A stretch of DNA of 64,000 nt from Collinsella sp. (GCA_019419545.1 DXZT01000016.1:1-64000), one strand, 5' to 3'. Positions 41,565-51,275 are shown, numbered from the stretch's first letter. Numbers and translations are program-made. Notes: a model not told the origin generated them from the sequence alone.

Positions 41565-41902
41565 GATGGCTCCTTTACGTGCGGCCGCGCGACAAGCTGC
41601 AAGGGCAGCCGGAGCGCGACGGGACTTTCAAACTCAAAAATCGTACCACGGCGCGGGGCAAGCAAGCGGGGCGGACACGCTACCTCAGTCGATATACATG
41701 TCCTTGAGCGTGACGCACGCCCAAGATTATGCAAGGTCGAATTATGCAAGGTTGCATAATATCGCATACTCAATCTAGTAGAGCCGAATCCGGCATTTCA
41801 TGTGTGCCACTAAATAGCTAAATGCCGAACCGCTGCTCGAGGCGGAGCACATGTCGGCAGGGTATAATTTGATTGTCATAGATAGCAATTTGGAGGTGCC
41901 CC
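41565..41902. promoter_or_regulatory. Divergent intergenic region with TTGCATAAT repeats
   Basis: 338 bp. ATTATGCAAGGT is directly repeated at 41726 and 41741; the second copy forms ATTATGCA-AGGT-TGCATAAT (41741-41760). TATAAT at 41863-41868 is a possible -10 for the plus-strand gene, without a good -35. A region-specific regulator may bind here. No gene is seen. Confidence 0.45.
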
Positions 41903-42370
41903 ATGAATGCCCCCGACGCGCTCCAAAACATCCGCTCAAAACACCCCGTTGCATATGTGGTTCTCTATCTCTTTGTCGGCTGGGCATTGCTGGTTGTCAT
42001 CACCCATGCTATAGCCTTTGGAGCAGAACTGCTGATAACCAGCTCGGACCAGCCCACCGTCAAATGGGAAGCGACCGATGAGTGCACCGATGGAACCCGA
42101 ACCATTTACTACAACAGCCCGTCCCTCTACCAAGAGTTCAAGGTCAAGATAAAGGACTCCAAGATTGTCGGTGCCGAACCAGGCGCTTTCTTGACAATCG
42201 GAGCAACCCTCGACGCCGAGCAAGTCGAGTACACGGACAGCCGCGCGACGTATCGTGTCGACCTCAGCACCCTAGGCCGACCGTCACGCGCCTGTCTGCT
42301 CGAATGCGATATACGCGGCACCACACTACACATGTCCGAAATACAGATGCGCCCGGACAAAAGAAAGTGA
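41903..42370 (+). CDS. Small membrane-anchored protein of unknown function
   Basis: 155 residues, TTTGGAGGTGCCCC before the ATG. One N-terminal membrane segment (VAYVVLYLFVGWALLVVITHAI) is followed by a 110-residue extracytoplasmic beta-rich domain with two Cys near the C-terminus (ACLLECDI). Not recognised. It converges with the next small gene and shows typical codon use. Confidence 0.6.
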   Translation: MNAPDALQNIRSKHPVAYVVLYLFVGWALLVVITHAIAFGAELLITSSDQPTVKWEATDECTDGTRTIYYNSPSLYQEFKVKIKDSKIVGAEPGAFLTIGATLDAEQVEYTDSRATYRVDLSTLGRPSRACLLECDIRGTTLHMSEIQMRPDKRK

Positions 42371-42392
42371 TATATGGCCGAGTCGGAAGAGA

Positions 42393-42653
42393 CTAGGCAT
42401 AGACTCGTCCGCCTTCGTAAGCAAAACGCAAGATGAGCGGGGCGTTGTTACGCACAAAATCATCGAGTTCTTTGAGGCCTGCTTCGCTAAAGCCCTCGTG
42501 CGACACCCAATTGAATGCCGGCAAGATGCACTCCGCCGTGTCAAAACCCCAATCGCGTGGGCGCTCCACAACGACCTTCACCGTATTGTCCTCACGGACT
42601 TCGGAATACGAAACTTGCGTATCGTCCTCAAGGCGGACATATTCCCACATCAT
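42393..42653 (-). CDS. Hypothetical protein, 86 residues
   Basis: An acidic small protein (MMWEYVRLEDDTQVSYSEV...) with GGAGCGAGCTT upstream. The even spread of codons and its position just downstream of dnaX suggest that it is real. Its content (VVVERPRDWGFDTAECILP) recalls small uncharacterised gut-bacterial proteins. No function can be assigned. Confidence 0.6.
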   Translation of the reverse strand: MMWEYVRLEDDTQVSYSEVREDNTVKVVVERPRDWGFDTAECILPAFNWVSHEGFSEAGLKELDDFVRNNAPLILRFAYEGGRVYA

Positions 42654-42707
42654 AAGCTCGCTCCGTTCAAAGACGTCTCTTCTTGAGCAGTATACCCGCC
42701 TGTACAG

Positions 42708-45203
42708 CTACTCCACCGGCTTGAAGATGGTGGACTGACCGAAGACGCTGCGGATGAGGGCTTTGGCCTCGTCCTCGGTCTGGGGGATGCATGGGGCTGC
42801 GCCCTGATGGCCGAAGGGACTGCCCGCGCCGGGGTTGGACTCCCAGGGAGCCGCGGGGGCGTCGTCGCTTGTGGGGGCCGAGGATGCCGCCGCGGCGGGC
42901 TTGGGCGCGGACGCCGCACCCGGCACGTCGAACGGAGGAAGATCGTCCCCGCTCGCATCGCCGGCAAAGCCGCCGACCATAGCGTCGTCGTAGGGCACCT
43001 GCTCGGATTCCCACGGCGCGGGCTGCGCGACAGGCTGAGCCTTGGGGGTAGCCGAGCGCTCGAGCGCACGGGGTGCGGGCTCGGTCGGGAGCTTACCCGT
43101 GGCAGGAGCGCCGGCGGGGTTGTCGGAGCGTAGCCAGGGGGCTTTGCCCAGGTCAGACGACTTGGGCGCGGGCGAGACGGGCTTGAGCGCGGGGACCGGA
43201 GCAGCCGGTTTGGACGCCGCGGGCTTAGGCGCCGACGGGGTCGATGCCGCTACCGGCGCCGCTTGCTGCTGCGGCGCGCTGGCACTCGAGGACACAGGGG
43301 CCGCCGAGGACACGGGTTGCGGGTCCGCAGATGCCGCAGCCCGTGCAGATGGAGAATGCTCCTCATGTTGAGGAGCCGGCGTGCCACCCCCATCCAGGAC
43401 ATAGTCGACGGCACGACGACCGAAGACCGCGCAGACCGTCGGCAGGACCACCGACTGCGTATCGGCGCGTCCGAGCATCTTAATGGCAAAGGTCGAACCC
43501 GCAGGGAACGAAACCGTAAGCTTGGAGCCGTCGTCTGCTGTGGCGCGGGCGTTGAGCAAAAGCCCTGCGTAGGAGGCCTGACGAGCCTTGACGCGTTCGA
43601 CGACCTCGGCCCATTTGCGCTGGAGCTCGCCGGCGTCCTCGACCGCGGGGGTCTCGGCAGCACCGGCGGCGGCAACCTGGGCGACGTTGTTGGGCTTGGA
43701 CACCGGCACGGTCGATGCAGCGGGCGCGGGAGCCGAAGCCGCAACGGGTTGAGGCGTCGGAGCCGGCGCAGACTGAGGTGCAGACGCTGCAGGCTTGGAA
43801 GCCGACACGGACGCAGAACGGGGCGCAGGCTGAGCCGCCGGAGCGGCAGCACCACGGTCCCAAGGCATGCCGCCCTGGCGCGCGGACGTATCAGCGGTGG
43901 TAGCAGATGCCGCCGGAGTAGCGGCTCGGGCACCCGAGATCAGCGTCGGCTGCTGGGCAGCAGCGGGTACGGATGCTGCAGGCGCGGTGGCCTGAGCAGC
44001 AGCCACGCTCGCCGGCACGGCGCCGTTGGCAACCATGGCCTCCAGACGCGCCACGCGCTCGGCCAATGCCCCAATCGTTAAATCAGCCTCGGGACGTGCC
44101 AGACGCGTACAGGCAATCTCGAGCACCAGGCGCACGTCGCTCGCGCCCCTCATCTCCAGTGCGGCATCGTCGAGCACCGTCAGCACGCGGGCCAGGCGGT
44201 CGGCAGGATGCTCGCCAAAGGCAGCGGCCTCGGCAGCAAGCGCCTCGGCCTGCTCGGAGCCGCCCTCAAACAGCTCGGCACGGGCACCGGCAACGCAGGC
44301 AACGTACACGTCACGCACATGCGCTACCAGGTCGCGCGTCAGCTCCAGCAGGTCGTTTCCTTCCTCGACCTGCGCACGGATCAGTCCATAGAGCTCGGCA
44401 ACATCGCGATCGGCAATGGCGCGGGAAAACTCGCCCAGAATCTGGTCCGAAACCTCGCCTAAAAGCGAGCGGGCATCGTCCGCATGCACAGAACCGTTGC
44501 CAAAAACGCTCAGCTGCTCCAGCGTGGAGAGCGCGTCGCGCATGCCGCCCTTGGCATGGCGCGCCACGATGGCGAGCGCCTCGTCGTCGTAATCGAAGCC
44601 CTCCTGCTCGCATACGTATGCCAGGCGATGCTCAATATCCTCGTTGCCGATGCGATGGAAATCGAAACGCTGGCAGCGCGAGAGGATGGTCTCCAGAATC
44701 TTTTGCGGGTCGGTGGTGCACAACACAAAGATCACGTGTGCCGGCGGCTCCTCGAGCGTCTTGAGCAGCGCGTTGAACGCCGCCGTCGTGAGCATGTGGA
44801 CCTCGTCGATGATATAGATCTTGTACTTGCCGCGCACCGGGGCAAAGTTGACGGAGTTGATGATCTCCTCGCGCACGTTGTCCACGCCGGTACGGCTTGC
44901 GGCATCGAGCTCGTAGACATCGGGGTGGTTGCCCTCGGCAATGAGCTCGCACTCCTCGCAAGTACCGTCGGGCATGCAGCCGCTTGCACCCTCGGCGCGC
45001 GCCGCCTCGGCATTGCGGCACAGCAGCGCCTTGGCAAGGATGCGCGCCATGGTGGTCTTGCCCGTGCCGCGCGGTCCGCAGAACAGGTAGGCGTGGGACA
45101 GGCGTCCCTCGGTGATAGCGTGCTCGAGCGTCGAGACGATATGCTGCTGGCCCACCACGGAGTCGAAGGTGAGCGGGCGATACTTTCGGTACAACGATTC
45201 CAT
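42708..45203 (-). CDS. dnaX: DNA polymerase III subunit gamma/tau
   Basis: 831 residues from ATG 45203 (MESLYRKYRPLTFDSVVGQQ, the invariant DnaX start); the frame is open further upstream into the divergent gene. The clamp-loader ATPase has Walker A GPRGTGKTT, a zinc module (CR...CMPDGTCEEC), Walker B IIDEVHML and the arginine-finger SRC motif. Residues about 360-560 are Ala-rich, followed by a polymerase-binding C-terminal domain and a Pro/Ala/Ser-rich tail. No slippage site was noted. It loads the sliding clamp at the replisome. Confidence 0.95.
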   Translation of the reverse strand: MESLYRKYRPLTFDSVVGQQHIVSTLEHAITEGRLSHAYLFCGPRGTGKTTMARILAKALLCRNAEAARAEGASGCMPDGTCEECELIAEGNHPDVYELDAASRTGVDNVREEIINSVNFAPVRGKYKIYIIDEVHMLTTAAFNALLKTLEEPPAHVIFVLCTTDPQKILETILSRCQRFDFHRIGNEDIEHRLAYVCEQEGFDYDDEALAIVARHAKGGMRDALSTLEQLSVFGNGSVHADDARSLLGEVSDQILGEFSRAIADRDVAELYGLIRAQVEEGNDLLELTRDLVAHVRDVYVACVAGARAELFEGGSEQAEALAAEAAAFGEHPADRLARVLTVLDDAALEMRGASDVRLVLEIACTRLARPEADLTIGALAERVARLEAMVANGAVPASVAAAQATAPAASVPAAAQQPTLISGARAATPAASATTADTSARQGGMPWDRGAAAPAAQPAPRSASVSASKPAASAPQSAPAPTPQPVAASAPAPAASTVPVSKPNNVAQVAAAGAAETPAVEDAGELQRKWAEVVERVKARQASYAGLLLNARATADDGSKLTVSFPAGSTFAIKMLGRADTQSVVLPTVCAVFGRRAVDYVLDGGGTPAPQHEEHSPSARAAASADPQPVSSAAPVSSSASAPQQQAAPVAASTPSAPKPAASKPAAPVPALKPVSPAPKSSDLGKAPWLRSDNPAGAPATGKLPTEPAPRALERSATPKAQPVAQPAPWESEQVPYDDAMVGGFAGDASGDDLPPFDVPGAASAPKPAAAASSAPTSDDAPAAPWESNPGAGSPFGHQGAAPCIPQTEDEAKALIRSVFGQSTIFKPVE

Positions 45204-45231
45204 GGGTGCTCCCCCGGGTATACTGAGACTT

Positions 45232-45262
45232 GTTGCCGCGACGGCCATGCGGTCGCACGGCA
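45232..45262. other. Hairpin upstream of dnaX
   Basis: TGCCG/CGGCA with inner CGAC/GTCG forms a short imperfect stem in the 115-bp divergent space between dnaX and the plus-strand gene. CATAAT near 45274 could serve as a -10 for the plus strand. It does not resemble the signal-recognition-particle RNA that precedes dnaX in some bacteria. Confidence 0.3.
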
Positions 45263-45318
45263 TACTGCATTCATAATAACCCGTACGGCGAGCCCGCCGC
45301 GATAGGAGTCCAAAGAGC

Positions 45319-46035
45319 ATGGCAGACGCAGAGAGTAACCTCGTTCCCTCCGAAGCAGCCGACCAGGTCGAGGTCGCGCTCGAGGAGCAGGCCGCAGCCG
45401 ATGACGGCATCCTGTACCTCAACGAGTACCAGTACGAAAACGACCTCGTCACCGACTTTGCGCGCCTGGTCGCCTCGCCCAGGCGCCGTGGCTCCCTGTA
45501 CGTCGCCGCCGCGATTGCCGCGCTCATCGGCATCGGCATGCTGGTGGCCGGCGGCAGCTGGATCAAGTTCGGCGTCGTGCTGATCGTGTTCGGCGCCTTT
45601 TTGGCCTGGTGGAGCAAGAACCTGCACCACACGCTCGCCCGCGACTTTATCGACGCCGTCGAGGCCGACGAGTCCATGGGTGGCCGCTATCGCCGCGTCG
45701 CCGCCAACGAGGACGGCCTGATGGTTTGGGGCAAGAGCGGCAAGTCGCAGTTCTTCCCGTTTGACAAGCTCGACCACGTACTCGACGGCGAGCGCATCTT
45801 TGTGGCCATGTTCGCCGACCAGGGCGTGACGATCCCCAAGGACACCTTCGTCCGTGGCGATGCCGAGCAGTTCGGTCCCTTCCTCAAGGCCCGCATCAAC
45901 AAAAAACTCCGCATCGAGACCAAGAAGAAGAAAATGAAGGCCGAGAAGGCCGCCGCCGAGGCCAAGCAGGGCGACAAGCCCCAGGAGACCAAGGGCAAGC
46001 AGCGCAAGCAGAAGAAGAACAAGAAGAAGCACTAA
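45319..46035 (+). CDS. Two-span membrane protein with YcxB-like C-terminal domain
   Basis: 238 residues. Two close membrane segments at about 54-95 (LYVAAAIAALIGIGMLVAGG, then FGVVLIVFGAFLAWW). A YcxB-like PH-type fold follows (VAANEDGLMVWGKSGKSQFFPFDKLDHVLDGERIFVAM). The last 40 residues are almost all Lys, Glu, Ala and Gln, a charged cytoplasmic tail. It starts the plus-strand run leading into the kinase operon, 144 bp ahead of the next gene. Function unknown. Confidence 0.65.
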   Translation: MADAESNLVPSEAADQVEVALEEQAAADDGILYLNEYQYENDLVTDFARLVASPRRRGSLYVAAAIAALIGIGMLVAGGSWIKFGVVLIVFGAFLAWWSKNLHHTLARDFIDAVEADESMGGRYRRVAANEDGLMVWGKSGKSQFFPFDKLDHVLDGERIFVAMFADQGVTIPKDTFVRGDAEQFGPFLKARINKKLRIETKKKKMKAEKAAAEAKQGDKPQETKGKQRKQKKNKKKH

Positions 46036-46179
46036 GGCCAAGCCAGACAGGCAGCCTCACATCCCGTTATCCTCGCCATCCGCCCGAGCGTGCTACACTA
46101 GCAGCATCTATGCCACCGCGAACGGCTCGGCTCCGCGCCCGCCACTCGCAAACGAACTTTAAACGCACGAGGGTTGGCC

Positions 46180-48033
46180 ATGCCGCTTTTCTCGCAACAT
46201 ACCGCCCGGTTCTCGCCGGACGTTCCTTTGGAGGGTACCAGCTCTCGCGAGCTGCTTAAGCGGTACCAGCCGCTCGAGACACTTGCGACCGGCGGTTTTG
46301 GCTCCATCGAGATTTGCCGCGACACGCACCTGCGCCGCCGCGTCGCCATTAAGCGCATCCCCCTTATCAACGGCGCCGGCATGCCCGCCAGCGACATCAT
46401 GGATGTCCTGCGCGAGGCGCACACTGCCGCCATGCTTCAACATCCCAATATCGTGCAGGTCATCGACTTTACGCATGACACCGCCTATGCCTACCTGGTC
46501 ATGGAGTATGTCGACGGTATGTCGCTGGCCGAGTTTTTGCATCGCGTGGACGGCCACTCGCTCACCTTTGACGAGGCCGCGGCCATTGCCGATGCCCTGG
46601 GCCAGGCGCTCACCTTCGCCCATAGCAATGGCGTACTCCACCTGGACATTAAGCCCGCCAACGTGCTCATCGACCACTCGGGCAATGTAAAGCTCACCGA
46701 CTTTGGCATGGCGCGACTGTCGTCCGCCGGTGGCTTTGGCGGCTCGCGCGGCGGCACCATCGGCTACATGCCGCCCGAGCAGCTCGATATCGAGACCGGC
46801 ACGGTCGACGAACGCGCCGATGTCTTTGCCCTTGCCTGCGTTATCTATGAGGGCTTGTGCGGCAGCGCTCCCTTTATGGCGGCCACGCCCGCCGACTCGC
46901 TCGACCGCATCATCGGCGGCGCCACCTATCCCAGCGAGCTGATACCACACTTTCCCCCGGGAGCCGAGAGCGCGCTCATGAGCGCGCTCTCCCCCATGCC
47001 GCAGGACCGCCCCAACAGCATCGAGGCATTTTGCGACCAACTCCTTGCCGGTCTGGGCAGCGTGCGCGAGGGCCGTCGCAGTCTGGAGCAAATGGTTGGC
47101 GAGCTTTCGGATGACGAGCAGGAGCTCGACGATATCGAGCCGTCGTACTACGAGGACGACGCCATCGAGGTCGACCCCGCGCTCGGCTGGGCGGGCACGC
47201 GCTGGAGCCATGCGCGCGACTACACCATGCACGCTATCTCGGCGCTAACGTGCGGCACCTTTAGCTTTTTGCTGATGCAAACGGCCGGGGTCGCGGCGCT
47301 TCCCGGCCTGGTCATTGCGGCCATCGCGATCGGAGCGGCGGCTGGCCTGGCCCCCCAAATTGGCTCGGCCATCTCGGCTGTGGGCTTTTTGGTGCTCATG
47401 GCCAACGCCACCATGCAGGCGCAGGGCATCCTGTCGATGTTGCCCGTCGCGGTGATCTTTGCCGCTGCCATGTCCGGTTGGTGGATCGCCTGGGGTCGCA
47501 CCGAGGCTGCCGCGAGCGCCGCACTCACCTGCGCGCTTGCGCTTGGCTGTCTGACCGGCAATACCTTCCTGGCAGCTGGGGTCGCCGCCGGCGTCGCGTC
47601 ATTTTGGCTCGGCCCGGCAAGCGCCGCCGCGGCAACGGGCATGGGCGCGCTTTTTGCCCGTCTGGCCACGGTCGCGCTTTCAGCCGGAGGCGTGCTGGGG
47701 CTCGGCAACGTTGCCGCAGCGCTGGAAGACCCGCTCCTTTGGGCTGCCTTTGCGCTGGTCGCGACAACTGCCGCGGCGTCATCTGCGCTGCTCAATGCCC
47801 ATGCCAAGCGTGCCGATCAGGGCTCAAACCTTGCCGCCATCGCCGCCATCGCTGTCACCGGCATCGGCTGCGCAGCGGCATCCTGTCTTGCACACCATAT
47901 GGAAATTGCCAGCCTTGCAGCCGCGGTCGCCGCCAAGGCGGCAGTTGCGGGAACCCTATCCTCTATAATCGTTGGGATATGCCTATATTTGCTCGGATAC
48001 CAAAGAACCTATACGGAGAGTGATCTTTCGTGA
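46180..48033 (+). CDS. Ser/Thr protein kinase with multi-span C-terminus
   Basis: 617 residues from ATG 46180, six bases after GAGGG; TTG 46174 is in frame but too close. The kinase domain (about 28-290) has TGGFGSIEICRD, VAIKRI, catalytic loop LHLDIKPANVLI, LTDFGMARL and MPPEQ. The catalytic loop has HLD instead of HRD, so regulation through activation-loop phosphorylation is probably atypical. The C-terminal half holds eight or so hydrophobic segments, Ala-rich. It overlaps fhaA by four bases and heads the classical actinobacterial signalling operon. Confidence 0.87.
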   Translation: MPLFSQHTARFSPDVPLEGTSSRELLKRYQPLETLATGGFGSIEICRDTHLRRRVAIKRIPLINGAGMPASDIMDVLREAHTAAMLQHPNIVQVIDFTHDTAYAYLVMEYVDGMSLAEFLHRVDGHSLTFDEAAAIADALGQALTFAHSNGVLHLDIKPANVLIDHSGNVKLTDFGMARLSSAGGFGGSRGGTIGYMPPEQLDIETGTVDERADVFALACVIYEGLCGSAPFMAATPADSLDRIIGGATYPSELIPHFPPGAESALMSALSPMPQDRPNSIEAFCDQLLAGLGSVREGRRSLEQMVGELSDDEQELDDIEPSYYEDDAIEVDPALGWAGTRWSHARDYTMHAISALTCGTFSFLLMQTAGVAALPGLVIAAIAIGAAAGLAPQIGSAISAVGFLVLMANATMQAQGILSMLPVAVIFAAAMSGWWIAWGRTEAAASAALTCALALGCLTGNTFLAAGVAAGVASFWLGPASAAAATGMGALFARLATVALSAGGVLGLGNVAAALEDPLLWAAFALVATTAAASSALLNAHAKRADQGSNLAAIAAIAVTGIGCAAASCLAHHMEIASLAAAVAAKAAVAGTLSSIIVGICLYLLGYQRTYTESDLS

Positions 48034-49040
48034 ACTTCCTGAACATCTTCGAGGACCACGTGGCCGGCATCTTCGGTGCCACCCGTGCCCCGTTCTCCTT
48101 TAAGAAGCTTGCCAAGCAGGCCGCTCGCGACATGGAGGATCAGACTCTGGTGATCAATGGCGTCAACACGGCGCCGGCACTCTATACCATCCTGATCGCC
48201 GCCGACGACGATCCCATGCTCGCCCCGTTCTACCCCGAGCTTTCGCGCGAGGTCCGCGAGTTTGTGAAGGCGCAGGCCGAAAAGCGCCGTTATGTCTTTG
48301 TCGGCGAGCCCCTCGTGCGCTTTATGATCGATCCGCAGCTGCGCGCCGGCAAGTTCTCGGTCTTTGCCGAGAACGTCGATGCCCCCACGCTCGGCCGCCT
48401 GTACGAAGAAGAGCGCGCCTATCAAAACGGTCTGGGCCAAAACAACTCCGCGGCAAGCCGTGCCGCCAGCGCCCCGCGCGCCGGCCAGCAGCAGTTTGCT
48501 GCCCCGCAGCAGCAGCGTCCCGCCGCCATGCCCCAGCAGCAGCCGACGCCTCGCGCCGCCGCTCCCGACCCGCTTGCCGTGGCAGACCCCTTCGCGCCTA
48601 GCATCCCCGACCCCGCCGCTCCCATCCCGGTGCCGCAGACCGTCTCGCGTGACGCGCTTGCCGGCATGGGCGGAGCCGCCGCGACCGGTGCCGCCGTGGG
48701 CCTAGGCGCCGCAGCCGGCATCGCCTCCAACATGGCGAGCACTCGCGCCCCGCAGCGTCCGCTCGCCCAGCTCGTCGACGTCGTGAGCGGCGAGAGCCAT
48801 AGCATCACCTCCGCACAGGTGACCATCGGTCGCGAGCGCTCAGTTTCCGACATTGCCCTGCGCGACCCCAACGTGTCGCGCCGCCACGCCCAGCTCACCT
48901 TTACGGGCTCGGATTGGTCGATCGAGGATCTCAATTCCACCAACGGCACGCTCGTCAACAACCGCCGCATTACGCGCTGCCCGCTGCGCAACGGCGATCT
49001 GCTGACGTTTGGCCTGAGTACCTTTGAATTTAGGGGATAG
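48030..49040 (+). CDS. fhaA: FhaA-like protein (DUF3662 and FHA domains)
   Basis: 336 residues from GTG 48030, which overlaps the kinase stop. N-terminal DUF3662 domain (about 1-120, MNFLNIFEDHVAGIFGATRAP). A Gln/Pro/Ala-rich linker of about 110 residues follows. The C-terminal FHA domain has the pThr-binding RHAQL and LNSTNGTLVNN. In mycobacteria FhaA binds phosphorylated cell-wall regulators and controls peptidoglycan synthesis. The order fhaA, fhaB, phosphatase, rodA, pbp, pknB is kept here, supporting the same job. Confidence 0.9.
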   Translation: MNFLNIFEDHVAGIFGATRAPFSFKKLAKQAARDMEDQTLVINGVNTAPALYTILIAADDDPMLAPFYPELSREVREFVKAQAEKRRYVFVGEPLVRFMIDPQLRAGKFSVFAENVDAPTLGRLYEEERAYQNGLGQNNSAASRAASAPRAGQQQFAAPQQQRPAAMPQQQPTPRAAAPDPLAVADPFAPSIPDPAAPIPVPQTVSRDALAGMGGAAATGAAVGLGAAAGIASNMASTRAPQRPLAQLVDVVSGESHSITSAQVTIGRERSVSDIALRDPNVSRRHAQLTFTGSDWSIEDLNSTNGTLVNNRRITRCPLRNGDLLTFGLSTFEFRG

Positions 49041-49046
49041 TCGCTT

Positions 49047-49463
49047 ATGAACATCGATATCGTCCTTTTTGCAGGCCGCATCGTCCTGGTCGCCCTGCTC
49101 TATATCTTTCTGTTCGCCGTCATGAAGACCGGCGTGGGACTTGTGCGTGGACAGCGCCGCGACTCGGCTATCTGGACGATCGATGTGGACAAGGGTCCGC
49201 GCGGTATCCGCGGCATCCACGTAGACATGCTCGGCCCCGTCATCGTCGGTCGCTCGCCATCTTCGGACATCTGCATCAACGAACCGTTCGTTTCAGCCTC
49301 GCACGCGCGCTTTTCGCTGCAGGGCCCGGCGCTCATCATCGAGGACCTCAACTCACTTAACGGCACGCTCGTCAACGGCCGCCAACTCGTGGAGCCCGCG
49401 ACGCTGCGTGAGGGCGACGAAGTCCAGATTGGCGACGTGGTCATGAAGGTGAACCGTCGATGA
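49047..49463 (+). CDS. fhaB: FhaB-like FHA protein
   Basis: 138 residues: one N-terminal membrane segment (IVLVALLYIFLFAVMKT), a short basic linker and an FHA domain with VGRSPSSDICI, SASHARF and LNSLNGTLVNGRQL. A membrane-tethered reader of phosphothreonine, expected to bind the kinases and the RodA-PBP complex. It overlaps the phosphatase gene by four bases (ATGA). Confidence 0.9.
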   Translation: MNIDIVLFAGRIVLVALLYIFLFAVMKTGVGLVRGQRRDSAIWTIDVDKGPRGIRGIHVDMLGPVIVGRSPSSDICINEPFVSASHARFSLQGPALIIEDLNSLNGTLVNGRQLVEPATLREGDEVQIGDVVMKVNRR

Positions 49464-51259
49464 TCGACGAGGAGAACAAGTCCGCAACTATGACCGAGGC
49501 ACCGGCCGCCGCCACAGCTGCGCCGGCCCACGCCGCTCCGGCGGGCTCCGCACCCGTGGAGCCCGAGGACACCGTGTTCTCCCTGCCTCTTTCGCATGTA
49601 ACGCATGATATTTCGGATCTCGCCGATAACGAGGACGAAGAGGATGCCGTAGCGGCGCCCATCGGCGCACATGCTGCGGAACAGCCCACAGCGCCCGAAG
49701 CAACCCCGGCGCCGGCTCACTTTGCAGAGCCCGTCGCCGCGGCAATCAACGAGAGCGCTGCGGTGTTTGCGGCACCCGAGCCCGCCGCGCCGGCGTTTCC
49801 CATGGCCCCGGCGTCCGAGGTTGCGCCCGCGTCTACGCCGGCGCCCGAGCCTATAGACGTCAGCCCGCAAGACGACGAGTCGACCGCCCGCGTGTCCGAG
49901 GAGCCCGACTCCCCGGACACCGGTGATTCCGAATCAAACCCCGTGACCGACACCGTCTCTCCCGGTGACACCGCCGAAATCGACGTTGCCGCCGTTGAGG
50001 CCAAGCTCAAAGACCCCGGCTCGACCATGAGCTTTGAGCCCCTGACCGAGGAGCGCATCGAGACCGACTCGACCTATGATGCCGGCACCACCACGCAACT
50101 TATGTGGGGCGCCCGCTCCGACGTTGGCTGCGTGCGCCCGCACAATGAGGATTCCTACCTGGTGCAGTCGCCGCTCTTTTGCGTATGCGACGGCATGGGT
50201 GGTCACGCTGCCGGCGAGGTAGCCTCTTCCATCGCCGTCGAGACTATTGCCAAGACGGCCCCACAGTCCGCCGACGCAGCACGCCTGGCCGCAGCCGTCG
50301 AGGCAGCCAACGCCGCCGTAATCGAGGCGGCCCTGAATGGCCTGGGCAAGCCCGGCATGGGCTGCACAGCCACCTGCGCCTACATCGAAAACGACACGCT
50401 CGCCATCGCCCACGTGGGCGACTCTCGCGCCTATCTGCTCCACGAGGGCACGCTCATCCGCGTGACCCGCGACCACTCCTACGTGGAGGAGCTCGTGGAC
50501 GCCGGCGAGATCACGGCAGACGAGGCTCGCGTCCACCCCAACCGTTCGGTCATCACCCGCGCACTGGGCTCGGACCCCGCCATGTATGCCGACCACTTCA
50601 CTCTGCATATCGAGGAAGGCGACCGTCTGATCCTGTGCTCCGACGGCCTCTCGAGCATGATTCCCGATAGCGATATCGAGAACATCGCCACGCAGTCCTC
50701 AACCGCGCAAATCTGCGTCGACAACCTAGTGGACGCGGCGCTTGCCGCCGGCGGCCACGACAACGTGACCGTAGTAGTCGTTGACCTGGTTGACGATGGC
50801 GTTATGCGCGAGGCGCAACGCGTGCGTCGCCGCAACATTACTATCGCCGCCATCCTGGCCCTCGTCTTTGTGCTGGCAGCTGGCATCTGGGCCTACACGG
50901 GTGTCACCGGCTCATACTACCTGGGTACCTACCAGGGCAATGTCGCCGTCTGGCGCGGCCTGCCCGGCAAGCCGCTCGGACTCAAGCTCCACTGGCTCGA
51001 GAGCGAAACCAGCATTAAGCTGTCCGACCTGCCCGAAGACACGCAAAACCGCCTCAAGGCGGGCATTCCGCAAACAAGTGTCGACGATGCGCAGGACACG
51101 ATATCCAAGTACCGCCACCAGATCGACGAGGAGCAGACCCGCCAGGTGATCGACGCGCAAACGATTCGCGACAACACCAATCAGGGATCGACCTCCGAAT
51201 CAGATTCCGAGAAAACCGCCGAACAGTCCGCCGAGGCCGAAGCCTCCGATAAGAACTAG
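49460..51259 (+). CDS. pstP: PP2C-family Ser/Thr phosphatase
   Basis: 599 residues. A long acidic, Ala/Pro-rich N-terminal extension (about 1-205) is unusual for PstP. The PP2C domain (about 210-445) has the metal-binding GCVRPHNEDSYLV, VCDGMGGHAAGE, VGDSRAYLL and GGHDNVTVVVVD. One membrane segment follows near 455-475, then a 120-residue external tail. It reverses the action of the operon's kinases. Lies between fhaB and the RodA-PBP gene with tight spacing. Confidence 0.92.
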   Translation: MIDEENKSATMTEAPAAATAAPAHAAPAGSAPVEPEDTVFSLPLSHVTHDISDLADNEDEEDAVAAPIGAHAAEQPTAPEATPAPAHFAEPVAAAINESAAVFAAPEPAAPAFPMAPASEVAPASTPAPEPIDVSPQDDESTARVSEEPDSPDTGDSESNPVTDTVSPGDTAEIDVAAVEAKLKDPGSTMSFEPLTEERIETDSTYDAGTTTQLMWGARSDVGCVRPHNEDSYLVQSPLFCVCDGMGGHAAGEVASSIAVETIAKTAPQSADAARLAAAVEAANAAVIEAALNGLGKPGMGCTATCAYIENDTLAIAHVGDSRAYLLHEGTLIRVTRDHSYVEELVDAGEITADEARVHPNRSVITRALGSDPAMYADHFTLHIEEGDRLILCSDGLSSMIPDSDIENIATQSSTAQICVDNLVDAALAAGGHDNVTVVVVDLVDDGVMREAQRVRRRNITIAAILALVFVLAAGIWAYTGVTGSYYLGTYQGNVAVWRGLPGKPLGLKLHWLESETSIKLSDLPEDTQNRLKAGIPQTSVDDAQDTISKYRHQIDEEQTRQVIDAQTIRDNTNQGSTSESDSEKTAEQSAEAEASDKN

Positions 51260-51275
51260 AAAGGGAGTGCCGCTT

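Noticed and set aside
45204..45318. Signal-recognition-particle RNA upstream of dnaX, as in Bacillus
   Set aside because: The space is about 115 bp with no conserved GGUGCUG or GGAAGCAGC-like motif; only a small imperfect hairpin is present.
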